Source: Tenacibaculum aquimarinum
GTDB lineage: Bacteria > Bacteroidota > Bacteroidia > Flavobacteriales > Flavobacteriaceae
DNA length: 64,000 bases
Direction: 5' to 3'
Assembly (NCBI RefSeq): GCF_022478115.1
Contig: NZ_JAKGSC010000001.1
Coordinates: 992,001-1,056,000, forward strand
The position numbers and the translations under genes were made by a program. Of the stretch, positions 1 through 9,361 are shown in pieces (the first letter of the stretch is position 1; each line of letters starts with the position of its first letter). The notes under the pieces are model-generated. The model searched no databases. It was not told where the DNA came from and saw only the letters and a list, made by a program, of their open reading frames with translations.

Positions 1-158
1 AAATTGATAAATACTTTTCACTTAACTTGTTGAATAAGTAGTAAAAAGCTTGAAAATTTATCATTTATATGTAAATATCTTTCAATTTTTTTTAATGTCC
101 CAACATTTTTTTGTTACTTGGCAGTCTCAATTCAGAAAGTGTTTTTAAAAAAAAATAA

Positions 159-191
159 TTTTGAAGAATTGAAAGTAAAACAATATCTTTA
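159..191 (+). promoter_or_regulatory. candidate promoter of the ExbB/ExbD cluster
   Basis: TTTTG at 159-163 and TATCTTTA at 184-191 are separated by 20 bp and resemble the Bacteroidota TTTG / TAnnTTTG promoter, with one mismatch in the -7 element. The exbB ATG follows 34 bp later. I see no gene in bases 1-158. Confidence 0.45.
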
Positions 192-225
192 ACCCGTTAA
201 CTATTAAAAATTAATTATACAAAAG

Positions 226-951
226 ATGAAAAAAGTAGTAAATATCCTTACAGTAACAGGATTTATGTTTTTTGGAGCAGTCTCAGCACATGCTCAGGAA
301 GCGGCAGCAGCAGCAGAATCAGAAACATTTCACCAAATTTTAAAGCGTTACTTTATAGAAGGTGGTCCTGGTTTTATGGGAATTGTATTAGTAGCCTTAA
401 TTTTAGGTTTAGCAATTGCTATTGAAAGAATTATTTATTTAAACATGGCAACAACTAACACTAAGAAATTAGTAGCTAGTGTAGATGATGCTTTAAGTTC
501 AGGTGGTGTAGAAGCTGCAAAAGAGGTTTGTAGAAATACAAAAGGACCTGTTGCATCTATCTTTTACCAAGGTTTAGAGAGATCTAGCGAAGGTTTAGAC
601 GCTGCTGAAAAAGCTGTAGTATCTTACGGTGGTGTACAAATGGGATTATTAGAGAAAAATATCTCTTGGTTATCTTTATTTATTGCACTTGCACCGATGC
701 TTGGGTTTATGGGTACTGTAATTGGTATGATTGGAGCCTTTGATGCAATTGCTGTAGCAAATGATATTTCTCCAGCCGTAGTAGCAGGTGGTATTAAAGT
801 AGCACTTTTAACAACGGTATTTGGTCTTGTAGTAGCAATTATCTTACAGATTTTTTATAATTACATTATCTCTAAAATGGATGCAATTACAAACAACATG
901 GAAGACGCTTCTATTTCTTTAATAGATTTATTAGCAAAATATAAAAAATAA
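226..951 (+). CDS. exbB: MotA/TolQ/ExbB proton channel family protein
   Basis: This 241-aa protein is the ExbB/TolQ-type subunit of an inner-membrane proton-driven motor that energises outer-membrane processes with ExbD and usually TonB. A hydrophobic N-terminus ending in AHAQ looks like a signal peptide or extra membrane segment. A TM helix follows around residues 50-70, then the family-typical pair near 145-170 (with the motif APMLGFMGTVIGMIGAF) and 185-212. It is first in a four-gene run with gaps of 5, 6 and 18 bp. No TonB gene follows, so the partner must lie elsewhere. The family call is secure; the exact system it energises is inference. Confidence 0.93.
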   Translation: MKKVVNILTVTGFMFFGAVSAHAQEAAAAAESETFHQILKRYFIEGGPGFMGIVLVALILGLAIAIERIIYLNMATTNTKKLVASVDDALSSGGVEAAKEVCRNTKGPVASIFYQGLERSSEGLDAAEKAVVSYGGVQMGLLEKNISWLSLFIALAPMLGFMGTVIGMIGAFDAIAVANDISPAVVAGGIKVALLTTVFGLVVAIILQIFYNYIISKMDAITNNMEDASISLIDLLAKYKK

Positions 952-956
952 AACTT

Positions 957-1397
957 ATGAATAACAAAATAATAACAATAATAGTAGCTGTACTATCTAT
1001 TATCGGTATAGCGTTATTTGTATTGACATTAGGTGTTGAGGAAGGAAATGCTGAAGCATTGTCTGGTTCTGTATCTACTTTAGTAACTTATTCTATAATA
1101 CTACTTATAATTGCAGCAGCAGTTGCCGTTTTAGGTTCTGTATTCAGTTTACTTAAAAACCCTGCAGCTTTAAAGAAAGCTGGTTTAGGTTTAGTAGCTT
1201 TACTTGTAGTATTTGGAGTTGCTTATATGTTAGCGAATAGCGATCAGGTAATTGATGCAAAAGATGAAATCATTGCAGCAGCAGGAAGCCAAGTTTCAAA
1301 ATTAACTAGTACTGGAATTTTATTCAGTGGAGTTTTAATGCTTGTAGCAGGTGCTTTCTTTATCATAGATTTAGTAAAAGGATTAATAAAATCATAA
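957..1397 (+). CDS. small membrane protein of the ExbB/ExbD cluster
   Basis: A 146-aa protein of no family I recognise. Its composition is almost entirely hydrophobic, with about four predicted TM helices (near residues 5-25, 43-65, 77-92 and 118-140) and a short charged end (LVKGLIKS). It starts 5 bp after exbB and ends 6 bp before the first exbD, so it is co-transcribed and probably an accessory of the proton-channel complex. That role is inferred from position only. Confidence 0.7.
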   Translation: MNNKIITIIVAVLSIIGIALFVLTLGVEEGNAEALSGSVSTLVTYSIILLIIAAAVAVLGSVFSLLKNPAALKKAGLGLVALLVVFGVAYMLANSDQVIDAKDEIIAAAGSQVSKLTSTGILFSGVLMLVAGAFFIIDLVKGLIKS

Positions 1398-1403
1398 TTT
1401 AAG

Positions 1404-2033
1404 ATGGCAAGAAGAGAAAACCCAGAAATTAATGCAGGTTCTATGGCAGATATTGCTTTCTTGCTACTTATCTTTTTCCTTGTAACAACAACTATGGATG
1501 TAGATTCAGGTATCTCTAAAAGGTTAGCTGAAAAACCACCAAAGAATTACGAGCCACCAAAAATTAAGCAAAAGAATATCTTTGAAATCAGTATTAACCG
1601 TAACAACCAACTATTTGTAGATGGACAAGTTATGGAAATGAAAGGTTTAAGAGAAGCTGCTTTAAATTTTATTGATAATGGTGGAGGACTAGGAAATGCA
1701 AAAGAAGGAGAAGAAGCTAAACCTTGTGATTATTGTCAAGGAGCTAAAGATCCAGAATCTTCAGATCACCCAAATAAAGCAATTATTGCTGTAGAAAGTG
1801 ATCGTGCAACGGAATACGGTACATATATAATTGTACAAAATGAATTATTAAGTGCTTACTCTGAGTTAAGAAATAGATTATCTCAAAAGAAGTATAATAT
1901 GTCGTATCCAGAGTTAGAAGAGGCTTTTAAAGCATCTGGTCGTAAAGATGAAAGCTTAAGAAAGAAAGTAGAGTTTATTAAAACTAGTTATCCGCAAATT
2001 ATTACGGATATTGACCCTACAGACGTTAATTAA
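1404..2033 (+). CDS. exbD: biopolymer transporter ExbD/TolR family, long form with CxxC insert
   Basis: This 209-aa ExbD/TolR protein has one N-terminal TM helix (about residues 14-32) carrying the conserved acidic residue in MADIAFLLLIFF, the proton-path Asp of the family, followed by a periplasmic domain. It is longer than a usual ExbD (about 130-150 aa). The extra length includes a polar insert near residue 108 with CDYC, a possible periplasmic disulfide or metal site. It lies between the small membrane protein and a second ExbD; paired ExbDs are common in Bacteroidota. Confidence 0.9.
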   Translation: MARRENPEINAGSMADIAFLLLIFFLVTTTMDVDSGISKRLAEKPPKNYEPPKIKQKNIFEISINRNNQLFVDGQVMEMKGLREAALNFIDNGGGLGNAKEGEEAKPCDYCQGAKDPESSDHPNKAIIAVESDRATEYGTYIIVQNELLSAYSELRNRLSQKKYNMSYPELEEAFKASGRKDESLRKKVEFIKTSYPQIITDIDPTDVN

Positions 2034-2051
2034 TTAAAAAGTATACATTTC

Positions 2052-2525
2052 ATGGCTAAATTTGGAAAAAAGAAGAAAGGATTGCCACCAGTTTCAACGG
2101 CATCTTTACCAGATATTGTTTTTATGTTATTATTCTTCTTTATGGTTACAACAACCATGAGAGAAACTGATTTAAAAATTGATAGTCCTCGTTTACCTAG
2201 TGCTTCTGAAGTTAAAAAATTAGAACACAAGAGTTTGGTAACTACTATTTATGTAGGTAAAGCCAAAGAAACAGGAAAGTATGGTACAGGTTATAATAGA
2301 ATCCAATTAAATGACAAAATTGGAACTCCAGATCAAATTCCTGCGTTTATTGAAAATGCAAGAAGTAAGGTATCTGAAACTGAAGTTCCATTTATGACAA
2401 CTTCTATAAAAGCTGATAAAGAATCTAATGTTGGTACATTATCTGACATAAGATTAAAATTAAGAGATGTTAATGCTCTTAAATTATCTTTATCTACTCA
2501 AAAAGGAGATGCAATAAAGAAATAA
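2052..2525 (+). CDS. exbD: biopolymer transporter ExbD/TolR family, second copy
   Basis: A 157-aa ExbD/TolR protein. A Lys-rich cytoplasmic N-terminus (KFGKKKKG) precedes the single TM helix with the conserved Asp (SLPDIVFMLLFFFMVTTT, about residues 19-36). The periplasmic domain is of normal length and lacks the CxxC insert of the neighbouring ExbD. It is last in the operon, followed 22 bp later by a strong terminator. Two unequal ExbDs suggest a heteromeric ExbD arrangement around ExbB (inference). Confidence 0.9.
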   Translation: MAKFGKKKKGLPPVSTASLPDIVFMLLFFFMVTTTMRETDLKIDSPRLPSASEVKKLEHKSLVTTIYVGKAKETGKYGTGYNRIQLNDKIGTPDQIPAFIENARSKVSETEVPFMTTSIKADKESNVGTLSDIRLKLRDVNALKLSLSTQKGDAIKK

Positions 2526-2547
2526 ATAATTTATATTATTTTATATA

Positions 2548-2577
2548 AAGCCTTCAAATTTATTTGAAGGCTTTTTT
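2548..2577 (+). terminator. Rho-independent terminator of the ExbB/ExbD operon
   Basis: A perfect 12-bp stem (AAGCCTTCAAAT / ATTTGAAGGCTT, 2-nt loop) is followed by a T run, directly after the second exbD stop. Confidence 0.9.
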
Positions 2578-2607
2578 ATGTTTACTAAATAAAGTATCTT
2601 TATAAAG

Positions 2608-3297
2608 ATGAAAAATTTATACGTACTCTTTTTTATATTCTTTTCTTTCCTTTCTTTTTCTCAAGAAGAAATTTTGCAAACTAAAGATTCATTAACAGTT
2701 GATGACAAATATTTAGAGGATCAGATATATCTTTCTATTACTTATAATACTTTAGTTAATCAGCCAAATACAGTTGCCGATAGTGGTTTTTCATACGGTA
2801 TATCTGCCGGTTTTATCAAAGATTTACCACTAAATTCTAAAAGGAATTTTGCTTTTGGTATCGGTGTTGGTTATGGATTTAATTCTTTTAATCACGGATT
2901 AAAAGTGTCAGAGAATAGTAATCAAATATCTTATGAAATTGACAATACTTTAACGTCTAATAAGTTTGTAACTCATAATATTGAATTACCATTGGAATTA
3001 AGGTGGAGGAATTCTACACCTACTAAATATGCTTTTTGGCGTATTTACACAGGAGTTAAATTTTCTTACAATTTCTCAAACACCTTTAGCTATGTTAGTA
3101 CTAATGACTCGTTTGAATTTAACAATATTTCTAGCTTTAATAAATTTCAGACGGGTCTAATTGTTTCTGCAGGATATGACGCTTTTAATCTTCATTTCTA
3201 TTATGGTTTAACACCAATATTTAAAGATTCTTTTATTGCAAATGATAGTATTGATACTAAAATATTGAAGTTCGGATTAACTTTCTATATTCTATAG
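2608..3297 (+). CDS. outer-membrane beta-barrel protein (porin family)
   Basis: A 229-aa protein with a clear signal peptide (residues 1-18, ending FLSFSQ). Alternating hydrophobic/polar strands rich in Gly and aromatic residues follow, ending in LKFGLTFYIL, a typical barrel terminus. It resembles the PorT-like outer_membrane beta-barrel families of Bacteroidota. It follows the ExbB/ExbD terminator by about 30 bp and ends facing a convergent gene, overlapping that gene's end by 6 bp. Function beyond an outer-membrane barrel is not visible. Confidence 0.75.
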   Translation: MKNLYVLFFIFFSFLSFSQEEILQTKDSLTVDDKYLEDQIYLSITYNTLVNQPNTVADSGFSYGISAGFIKDLPLNSKRNFAFGIGVGYGFNSFNHGLKVSENSNQISYEIDNTLTSNKFVTHNIELPLELRWRNSTPTKYAFWRIYTGVKFSYNFSNTFSYVSTNDSFEFNNISSFNKFQTGLIVSAGYDAFNLHFYYGLTPIFKDSFIANDSIDTKILKFGLTFYIL

Positions 3298-3891
3298 CAT
3301 AAAAGTAATTAGAAATGGAGCAATTACTCCAAGTATAAAGCCTAAATACACTTCTGTTGGAGTATGTGCCTTTAAATGCAATCTTGAGCTTCCTAGTAGT
3401 CCTGAAAGTATTATTATTACTATTATTACTAAAGAAAAGCTTACTGAATAGAAAGTGCTCATTAATAAGAAAAAACCCAATGCAATTCCCATTGAAATTA
3501 AATGTAAACTTGTTTTAAGTTTAAAGAGAAATAAAATGTAAATAAGCATTAGTCCTAATGAAGTTGCATAAAACAATATTCCAATATCTCTTATTTGTGC
3601 TATATTATAAAGCGAATTACCTAATAAGTAAAAAAGTACTATCATAAAAGCTAAAGGCAGCTTTCTTTCTTTAATAGTATTTACTTGGTAAGATTCAATT
3701 CTATTTAGTGCTTTAAGAACAATTAATAGAAGTAGTGGCACAAAGTAAGTAGCAATAAAAATTAATCCTAGAATGGCTAGTTTTTGCTTTTTTACAAAAA
3801 GCGTTGGAACAGTTAGAAAATAGAGTATAACACCAATTGTAGGTACTACAATTGGGTGTAGCAAAACTGATATTAATTTATGAAATCGCAT
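3292..3891 (-). CDS. PAP2-like integral membrane protein
   Basis: A 199-aa protein with about six TM helices. Near the C-terminus the motif SSRLHLKAHTPTEVYLGF resembles the SR...H and HtptEv.aG parts of PAP2-superfamily phosphatases, but the upstream KxxxxxxRP motif is not obvious, so catalytic activity is uncertain. Its ATG overlaps the rpoN stop by one base (TAATG), so it is translationally coupled to rpoN. The coupling is seen in sequence; the phosphatase assignment is weak. Confidence 0.6.
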   Translation of the reverse strand: MRFHKLISVLLHPIVVPTIGVILYFLTVPTLFVKKQKLAILGLIFIATYFVPLLLLIVLKALNRIESYQVNTIKERKLPLAFMIVLFYLLGNSLYNIAQIRDIGILFYATSLGLMLIYILFLFKLKTSLHLISMGIALGFFLLMSTFYSVSFSLVIIVIIILSGLLGSSRLHLKAHTPTEVYLGFILGVIAPFLITFML

Positions 3892-5351
3892 TAAATTTCT
3901 TTTCTAAGTCTTGCTACAGGAATATCTAATTGTTCACGATATTTCGCAACTGTTCTTCTGGCAATTGGATAACCTTTTTCTTTTAAAATCTTAGACAATT
4001 TTTCGTCTGTAAGTGGTTTTCTTTTGTCTTCTTCAGAAACAACAGTTTCTAAAATTTTCTTTATTTCTCTTGTTGAAACATCTTCACCTTGGTCATTTTT
4101 CATTGATTCAGAGAAGAACTCTTTAATCAATTTTGTCCCGTAAGGAGTAGAGACATATTTACTATTTGCAACACGAGAAACCGTAGAAACATCCATGTTA
4201 ATTTTGTCTGCAATATCTTTTAAGATCATTGGTTTTAACTTGCGCTCATCACCAGTTAAAAAATAATCGTATTGATGGTGCATAATGCAGTTCATGGTAA
4301 CTAAAAGTGTTTGTTGACGCTGTTTTATTGCGTCAATAAACCATTTTGCGGCATCTAGTTTTTGTTTAATAAAAAATACCGCATCTTTTTGAGATTTACT
4401 TTTCTCTTTTGACTCTTGATATCCTTTTAACATGTTATTGTACTCACGAGAAACATGTAGTTCGGGAGCATTTCTTGAGTTTAATGTTAGTTCTAGTTTT
4501 CCGTCAACAATTCTCATTGAATAATCTGGAACTATTTGCTCTGCAATTTTATTATTTCCTGCGTAAGAACTTCCTGGTTTTGGATTTAATTTTCCTATTT
4601 CAGTAATAGTATCTTTCAATTCTTCTTCAGAAATATTAAATTTTTCTTGAAGTTTTTTATAATGCTTCTTAACAAAATGATCAAATGCATTTTCAAGAAT
4701 GTCGATTGCTAAACCTCTGTGTTTTGTAGTCGATTTTGCTTTTAATTGAATAATTAAACATTCTTTTAAATCACGTGCTCCAACTCCAATTGGATCTAGT
4801 CTTTGCACAACATTACACATAACTTTTTCCACTTTATCTTCTTCTGTGAATATGTTTTGTGTGAAAGCTAGATCATCTACTAGATCAATAATTTCTCTAC
4901 GTATATAACCACTATCATCAATACTACCAACTAAAAACTCTGCAATTGCTCGTTCTTCTTCATCAATCATGAAGGTGTTTAATTGATTTAATAAAGATTG
5001 ATGAAACGTTGTTCCAGCTGCATAAGGAACATTTTTTTCTTCATCATCTGCCGAATAGTTATTTGCTTGTGTTTTATAACTTGGATATTCATCATCGCTA
5101 AGATATTCATCAATGTTTATATCTTCTGCTTCAATTTTTTCATTTCCAGTATCGTCAAATTCCTGATCTGCTAACGTGTCTTCAAAGTTTTCTGGCTCTT
5201 CTTTACCTGTGTCTAAAGCAGGATTTTCTTCAATTTCTTGTTTTAGGCGCTCTTCAAAAGCCTGTGTAGGCAATTGTATTAGCTTCATCAACTGAATTTG
5301 TTGTGGAGATAATTTTTGTAAGAGTTTATAATGTAAACTTTGTTTTAGCAT
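3891..5351 (-). CDS. rpoN: RNA polymerase sigma-54 factor
   Basis: The 486-aa sigma-54 has all three regions. The Gln/Leu-rich activator-interaction region I is at residues 1-45 (LSPQQIQLMKLIQLP). An acidic region II spans about 48-105, followed by the core-binding and HTH region. The RpoN box ARRTVAKYRE lies at about 464-473. It directs RNA polymerase to -24/-12 promoters and needs AAA+ activators. A PAP2-like gene overlaps its stop codon. Length and ends match the family. Confidence 0.97.
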   Translation of the reverse strand: MLKQSLHYKLLQKLSPQQIQLMKLIQLPTQAFEERLKQEIEENPALDTGKEEPENFEDTLADQEFDDTGNEKIEAEDINIDEYLSDDEYPSYKTQANNYSADDEEKNVPYAAGTTFHQSLLNQLNTFMIDEEERAIAEFLVGSIDDSGYIRREIIDLVDDLAFTQNIFTEEDKVEKVMCNVVQRLDPIGVGARDLKECLIIQLKAKSTTKHRGLAIDILENAFDHFVKKHYKKLQEKFNISEEELKDTITEIGKLNPKPGSSYAGNNKIAEQIVPDYSMRIVDGKLELTLNSRNAPELHVSREYNNMLKGYQESKEKSKSQKDAVFFIKQKLDAAKWFIDAIKQRQQTLLVTMNCIMHHQYDYFLTGDERKLKPMILKDIADKINMDVSTVSRVANSKYVSTPYGTKLIKEFFSESMKNDQGEDVSTREIKKILETVVSEEDKRKPLTDEKLSKILKEKGYPIARRTVAKYREQLDIPVARLRKEI

Positions 5352-5375
5352 AGGTTTGAATATACGAAAAGTATT

Positions 5376-6809
5376 TTAAAATTCTGCGTTTTGTGGAGTT
5401 CTTGGAAACGGAATTACGTCTCTAATATTACCCATTCCTGTTGCAAATTGAACTAAACGCTCAAAACCAAGACCAAAACCAGAGTGAACAGCTGTACCAA
5501 ATTTACGTAAATCTAAATACCACCATAACTCTTTCTCGTCTATGTTTATTGCTTTCATTTTTTCAATTAAAACATCGTAACGCTCTTCACGTTGCGCTCC
5601 ACCAACTATTTCTCCAATTCCTGGGAAAAGAACATCCATTGCTCTTACTGTTTTTCCATCATCATTTAAACGCATATAAAATGCTTTAATGTTTGCTGGA
5701 TAATCAAACAATATTACTGGACATTTAAAGTGTTTTTCAACTAAAAAACGTTCGTGTTCCGATTGTAAATCTGCTCCCCATTCATTAATAGGAAACTGAA
5801 ATTTCTTCTTTTTATTTGGTTTACAATTGCGTAAAATTTCTATAGCTTCTGTATAAGAAACACGTTTAAAATCGTTTTCTGCAACAAATTTTAACTTCTC
5901 AATTAAACCTAATTCGCTACGTTGCAATTGTGGTTTTCCTTTTTCTTCTTGCGCAAAACGTTGATCTAAAAAATCTAAATCGTCCTTACAGTTTTCTAAA
6001 ATATAGTTAATAACCGATTTAATAAAGTCTTCAGATAAATCCATATTACCTTCTAAATCCATGAAAGCAACTTCTGGTTCAATCATCCAAAATTCAGATA
6101 AATGACGTGTAGTGTTCGAGTTTTCAGCTCTAAAAGTTGGTCCAAAAGTATATACTTTTCCTAATGACATTGCATAGGTTTCTGCTTCTAATTGACCAGA
6201 AACGGTAAGGTTTGTTTCTTTTCCGAAGAAATCTTGTTTAAAATCTACATTTCCTTCTTCATTTTTTGGAGCTTTGTTCGCTTCAAAATTGGTTACCTTA
6301 AACATTTCACCAGCACCTTCAGCATCTGAACCTGTTATAATTGGCGTGTTAACGTAGTTAAAGTCGTTTTCTTGAAAGTATTTATGTACGGCGAAAGAAA
6401 GTTTAGAGCGCACTCTCATTACAGCTGAAAATGTATTTGTTCTAACGCGTAAATGTGCGTTTTCTCTTAAAAACTCAAAGCTGTGTTTTTTAGGTTGAAT
6501 TGGGTATTCATCCGGATTAGAATCCCCTAAGATTTCTAATTCGTCAACTTGTATTTCAGAAGTTTGTCCTTTTCCTTGGCTTTCTACCAAAGTACCAACA
6601 ATACTTACACAAGCTCCTGTAGTAATTCTTTTTAGAGTTTCTTCAGCTGTGTTTTCAAAATCGATAACACATTGTATATTTTTAATTGTTGAACCATCAT
6701 TTAAAGCAATAAAACGATTACTTCTAAAAGTTCTTACCCAACCTTTAATGGTTACTTTTTGGTCAAATTCTTTAGTTGTTACTAAATCTAATACACTACT
6801 TCTTTGCAT
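5376..6809 (-). CDS. asnS: asparagine--tRNA ligase
   Basis: Class IIb aminoacyl-tRNA synthetase charging tRNA-Asn (477 aa from the chosen start). An N-terminal OB fold (about residues 10-105) is followed by the catalytic core with motif 2 (FRAENSNTTRHLSEF) and C-terminal motif 3 (GFGLGFERLV). I place the start at the ATG at 6809. The longer ORF begins with a TTG at 6830 that is part of the -7 promoter element, so it would lie upstream of the transcription start. The preceding gene on this strand is the RND protein, 75 bp away, with a promoter in between. Confidence 0.95.
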   Translation of the reverse strand: MQRSSVLDLVTTKEFDQKVTIKGWVRTFRSNRFIALNDGSTIKNIQCVIDFENTAEETLKRITTGACVSIVGTLVESQGKGQTSEIQVDELEILGDSNPDEYPIQPKKHSFEFLRENAHLRVRTNTFSAVMRVRSKLSFAVHKYFQENDFNYVNTPIITGSDAEGAGEMFKVTNFEANKAPKNEEGNVDFKQDFFGKETNLTVSGQLEAETYAMSLGKVYTFGPTFRAENSNTTRHLSEFWMIEPEVAFMDLEGNMDLSEDFIKSVINYILENCKDDLDFLDQRFAQEEKGKPQLQRSELGLIEKLKFVAENDFKRVSYTEAIEILRNCKPNKKKKFQFPINEWGADLQSEHERFLVEKHFKCPVILFDYPANIKAFYMRLNDDGKTVRAMDVLFPGIGEIVGGAQREERYDVLIEKMKAINIDEKELWWYLDLRKFGTAVHSGFGLGFERLVQFATGMGNIRDVIPFPRTPQNAEF

Positions 6810-6827
6810 CTTACATAAATTGAATAG

Positions 6828-6859
6828 CAAAGATACTTTTTTGCGTTAAATTGAGCAAT
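6828..6859 (-). promoter_or_regulatory. asnS promoter
   Basis: On the minus strand TATCTTTG (+ strand 6828-6835) fits the Bacteroidota -7 element TAnnTTTG, with ATTG about 20 bp upstream. It sits about 20 bp before the ATG at 6809 and decides the asnS start. Confidence 0.7.
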
Positions 6860-6884
6860 GATACAAGTACTTATAAAAGGTAAT

Positions 6885-9263
6885 TTATTCTATAGAATTT
6901 TTATCTCCATCTTTTGGAGGGATAATCTTAATTTTTGGCTCTTTAAACACTTTTTCGTTGGCAATTTTGTCTTCAAAAGTCAATAGGAGTGAAGGCAACA
7001 ATATTAAATTAGAGGTCATAGCGAAAAGTAATGTTATAGATACTAAACCACCTAAGGCAATTGTGCCTCCAAAACTTGAAACTGTAAATACTAAGAACCC
7101 AAAAAACAATACTATTGAAGTGTAAAACATACTTACACCAGTTTCATTTAATGCTGCATAAACTGACTTTTTTATCTTCCAATTATTGGCAATTAATTCT
7201 TGTCTGTATTTTGCTAAAAAGTGAATTGTATCATCTACAGAAATACCGAAAGCAATACTAAATACTAAAATTGTTGATGGTTTTATAGGAATGTCAAAAA
7301 AGCCCATTAAACCCGCAGTTAACAATAATGGTAACATATTTGGCAATAATGAAATTAAAATCATCTTATAAGAACGGAACATCCACGCCATAAATAATGA
7401 AATTAATATAATTGCTAATGATAAAGAAAAAACTAAGTTTTTAATTAAATAATTGGTTCCTTTTATAAAAACCAATGCTTTACCAGTAAAGGAAACATTG
7501 TATCTTTCCTTCGGAAATTCTTTGTCTACAACACCTTTTAAGCGTTCTTGAATGATATCCATTTTATCGGTTCCAATATCTTTCATAAACGTAGTAATTC
7601 TTGCATAACGTCCTGTAGAATCTACAAAATTCTTTAGCATTCCAGAATTGTTTGTAGAGTTTTTGGTGTAGGCAAAAATATGACTTTGTTCTTGTGAAGT
7701 TGGTAGCTGATAATACTTTGGATTACCATTGTAGTAGGCTTGTTTAGAGTATTTTACTAAGTTAATTACTGAAACAGGTTTCGATAATTCAGAAAAACTT
7801 TCAATAGCTTCGTTAATTTTTTCCATCTTTTTTAAAGTGGAAAGTTTCATTACGCCTTTATCTTTTTTGGTGTCTACTAAAATTTCTAGCGGCATAATTC
7901 CACCAAACTCTTTTTCAAAGAATTTAATGTCTTTATAAAACTGCATTCCATGCGGCATGTCTTCAATTAAACTCCCTGAAACTCTAATTTGATAAATACC
8001 AATAATACCAAATATAATAATTAATACGGTTCCAAAATACACAGAAATTCGTCTGTTTCTAACTGTATTTTCCATCCATTTTACCACATTGTCAATCCAT
8101 CTTTTTTCAAGATGATTTAAGTGCTTTTTCTTTGGAAGTGGCATAAAACTATAGATGATTGGAATAATCAATAGTGCCAAAATAAAGATGCTTATAATGT
8201 TGATTGAAGCCAAAATACCAAACTCTCTAAGTAACTGACTTTTTACAAAAATAAAGGTTGCAAAACCAGAAGCTGTAGTAATATTAGTCATTAAAGTTGC
8301 ATTACCAACTTTAGATATTACACGTTGTAAAGACTTGGCTTGGTTACCGTGTTTTTTTACTTCTTGCTGATATTTGTTGATTAAAAATATGGCATTTGGA
8401 ACACCAATAACAATAATTAATGGCGGAATTAAAGCTGTTAATACAGTAATTTCATAGCCAAACAAACCAATAAAACCGAATGCCCAAATTACACCAATAC
8501 TAACTACTAAAAGTGTAATAAAAGTTGCTCTGTAAGAACGGAAGAAAAAGAAAAAGATTACTGCCGTAGCTAATAAAGCAAGTAGTACAAAAATTCCTAT
8601 TTCATCAACAATGTTTTGAGAGTTTAAGGTTCTAATGTATGGCATTCCAGAAATACGAACTTCAATATTGTTGTCTTTCTCAAACTTTTCAATAGTTGGA
8701 GTTAATATATTATGAATAAATTCTGGTCGCTCTTCAGTATTTACAATACTTTTCTTAATGTAAATAGCGGTTTGTATTGTACCGCCTTCGTTGTATAATA
8801 AATTATCGTAAAAAGGAAGTTTATCAAATAGTTGTTGTTTTATTTGATTTACTTCTTCTTGTGTTTTTGGTGTGCCTTTAAATAAAGGTTCTACAATAAA
8901 TTTTCGTTTTTTTCTATCAGCTTTTAATTTCTGAATGTCTGCTAAAGAAACCGTAAAATCAACTTGAGGAACAGAGTCAAATGTTTTTACTAACTTATTC
9001 CAATTATTAAATTTTTCAGGAGTGAATAATGTAGTGTCTTTTACTCCTAGAATAATTAGATTACCTTCTTCTCCAAAAATTTCTAAGAATTTATTGTATT
9101 CAAGGTTTGCTTCATGATCTTCTGGTAATAAGTTGGCTTCTGAGAAAGAAAAACGTGTATTTTTTGTTTCAAGCGCTAAAAAGGTAGTAGCTGCAGCTAT
9201 TAATATTAAGACAATAATTCTATTTCTTAAGATTAGTCGGGCTACTTTAGTCCAAAAGTTCAT
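6885..9263 (-). CDS. RND/MMPL-superfamily transporter
   Basis: A 792-aa protein with the two-half RND architecture: TM1 at residues 13-30, a large periplasmic loop to about 215, five TM helices to about 365, a second TM/loop/TM unit from about 400, and a final five-helix bundle ending near 770. The sterol-sensing/Patched-like TM4 region of each half is recognisable (ISVDDTIHFLAKYRQE in the second half). Such stand-alone proteins move hydrophobic molecules (lipids, hopanoids, drugs); the substrate here is unknown. No membrane-fusion protein gene is adjacent, which argues against a tripartite drug pump. Confidence 0.85.
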   Translation of the reverse strand: MNFWTKVARLILRNRIIVLILIAAATTFLALETKNTRFSFSEANLLPEDHEANLEYNKFLEIFGEEGNLIILGVKDTTLFTPEKFNNWNKLVKTFDSVPQVDFTVSLADIQKLKADRKKRKFIVEPLFKGTPKTQEEVNQIKQQLFDKLPFYDNLLYNEGGTIQTAIYIKKSIVNTEERPEFIHNILTPTIEKFEKDNNIEVRISGMPYIRTLNSQNIVDEIGIFVLLALLATAVIFFFFFRSYRATFITLLVVSIGVIWAFGFIGLFGYEITVLTALIPPLIIVIGVPNAIFLINKYQQEVKKHGNQAKSLQRVISKVGNATLMTNITTASGFATFIFVKSQLLREFGILASINIISIFILALLIIPIIYSFMPLPKKKHLNHLEKRWIDNVVKWMENTVRNRRISVYFGTVLIIIFGIIGIYQIRVSGSLIEDMPHGMQFYKDIKFFEKEFGGIMPLEILVDTKKDKGVMKLSTLKKMEKINEAIESFSELSKPVSVINLVKYSKQAYYNGNPKYYQLPTSQEQSHIFAYTKNSTNNSGMLKNFVDSTGRYARITTFMKDIGTDKMDIIQERLKGVVDKEFPKERYNVSFTGKALVFIKGTNYLIKNLVFSLSLAIILISLFMAWMFRSYKMILISLLPNMLPLLLTAGLMGFFDIPIKPSTILVFSIAFGISVDDTIHFLAKYRQELIANNWKIKKSVYAALNETGVSMFYTSIVLFFGFLVFTVSSFGGTIALGGLVSITLLFAMTSNLILLPSLLLTFEDKIANEKVFKEPKIKIIPPKDGDKNSIE

Positions 9264-9316
9264 TTAAAAAAGTTTTAGCAAATATAATTAAAAAGTTTGT
9301 TGTTTTTTGAGCAAAA

Positions 9317-9340
9317 AAAAGAGTGTAAAAACACTCTTTT
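9317..9340 (-). terminator. bidirectional terminator downstream of frr
   Basis: A perfect 10-bp stem AAAAGAGTGT / ACACTCTTTT has a 4-nt loop and A/T runs on both sides. It lies between frr and the RND gene on the minus strand and ends the frr transcript. Confidence 0.85.
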
Positions 9341-9361
9341 AATTTGGCTTTTTGGTTGAAA

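Noticed and set aside
6810-6830. asnS start at TTG 6830
   Set aside because: This TTG is part of the -7 promoter element; the ATG at 6809 follows it at normal leader distance. The same logic was applied to polA (28734) and, on family N-terminus grounds, hsdM and the island integrase.
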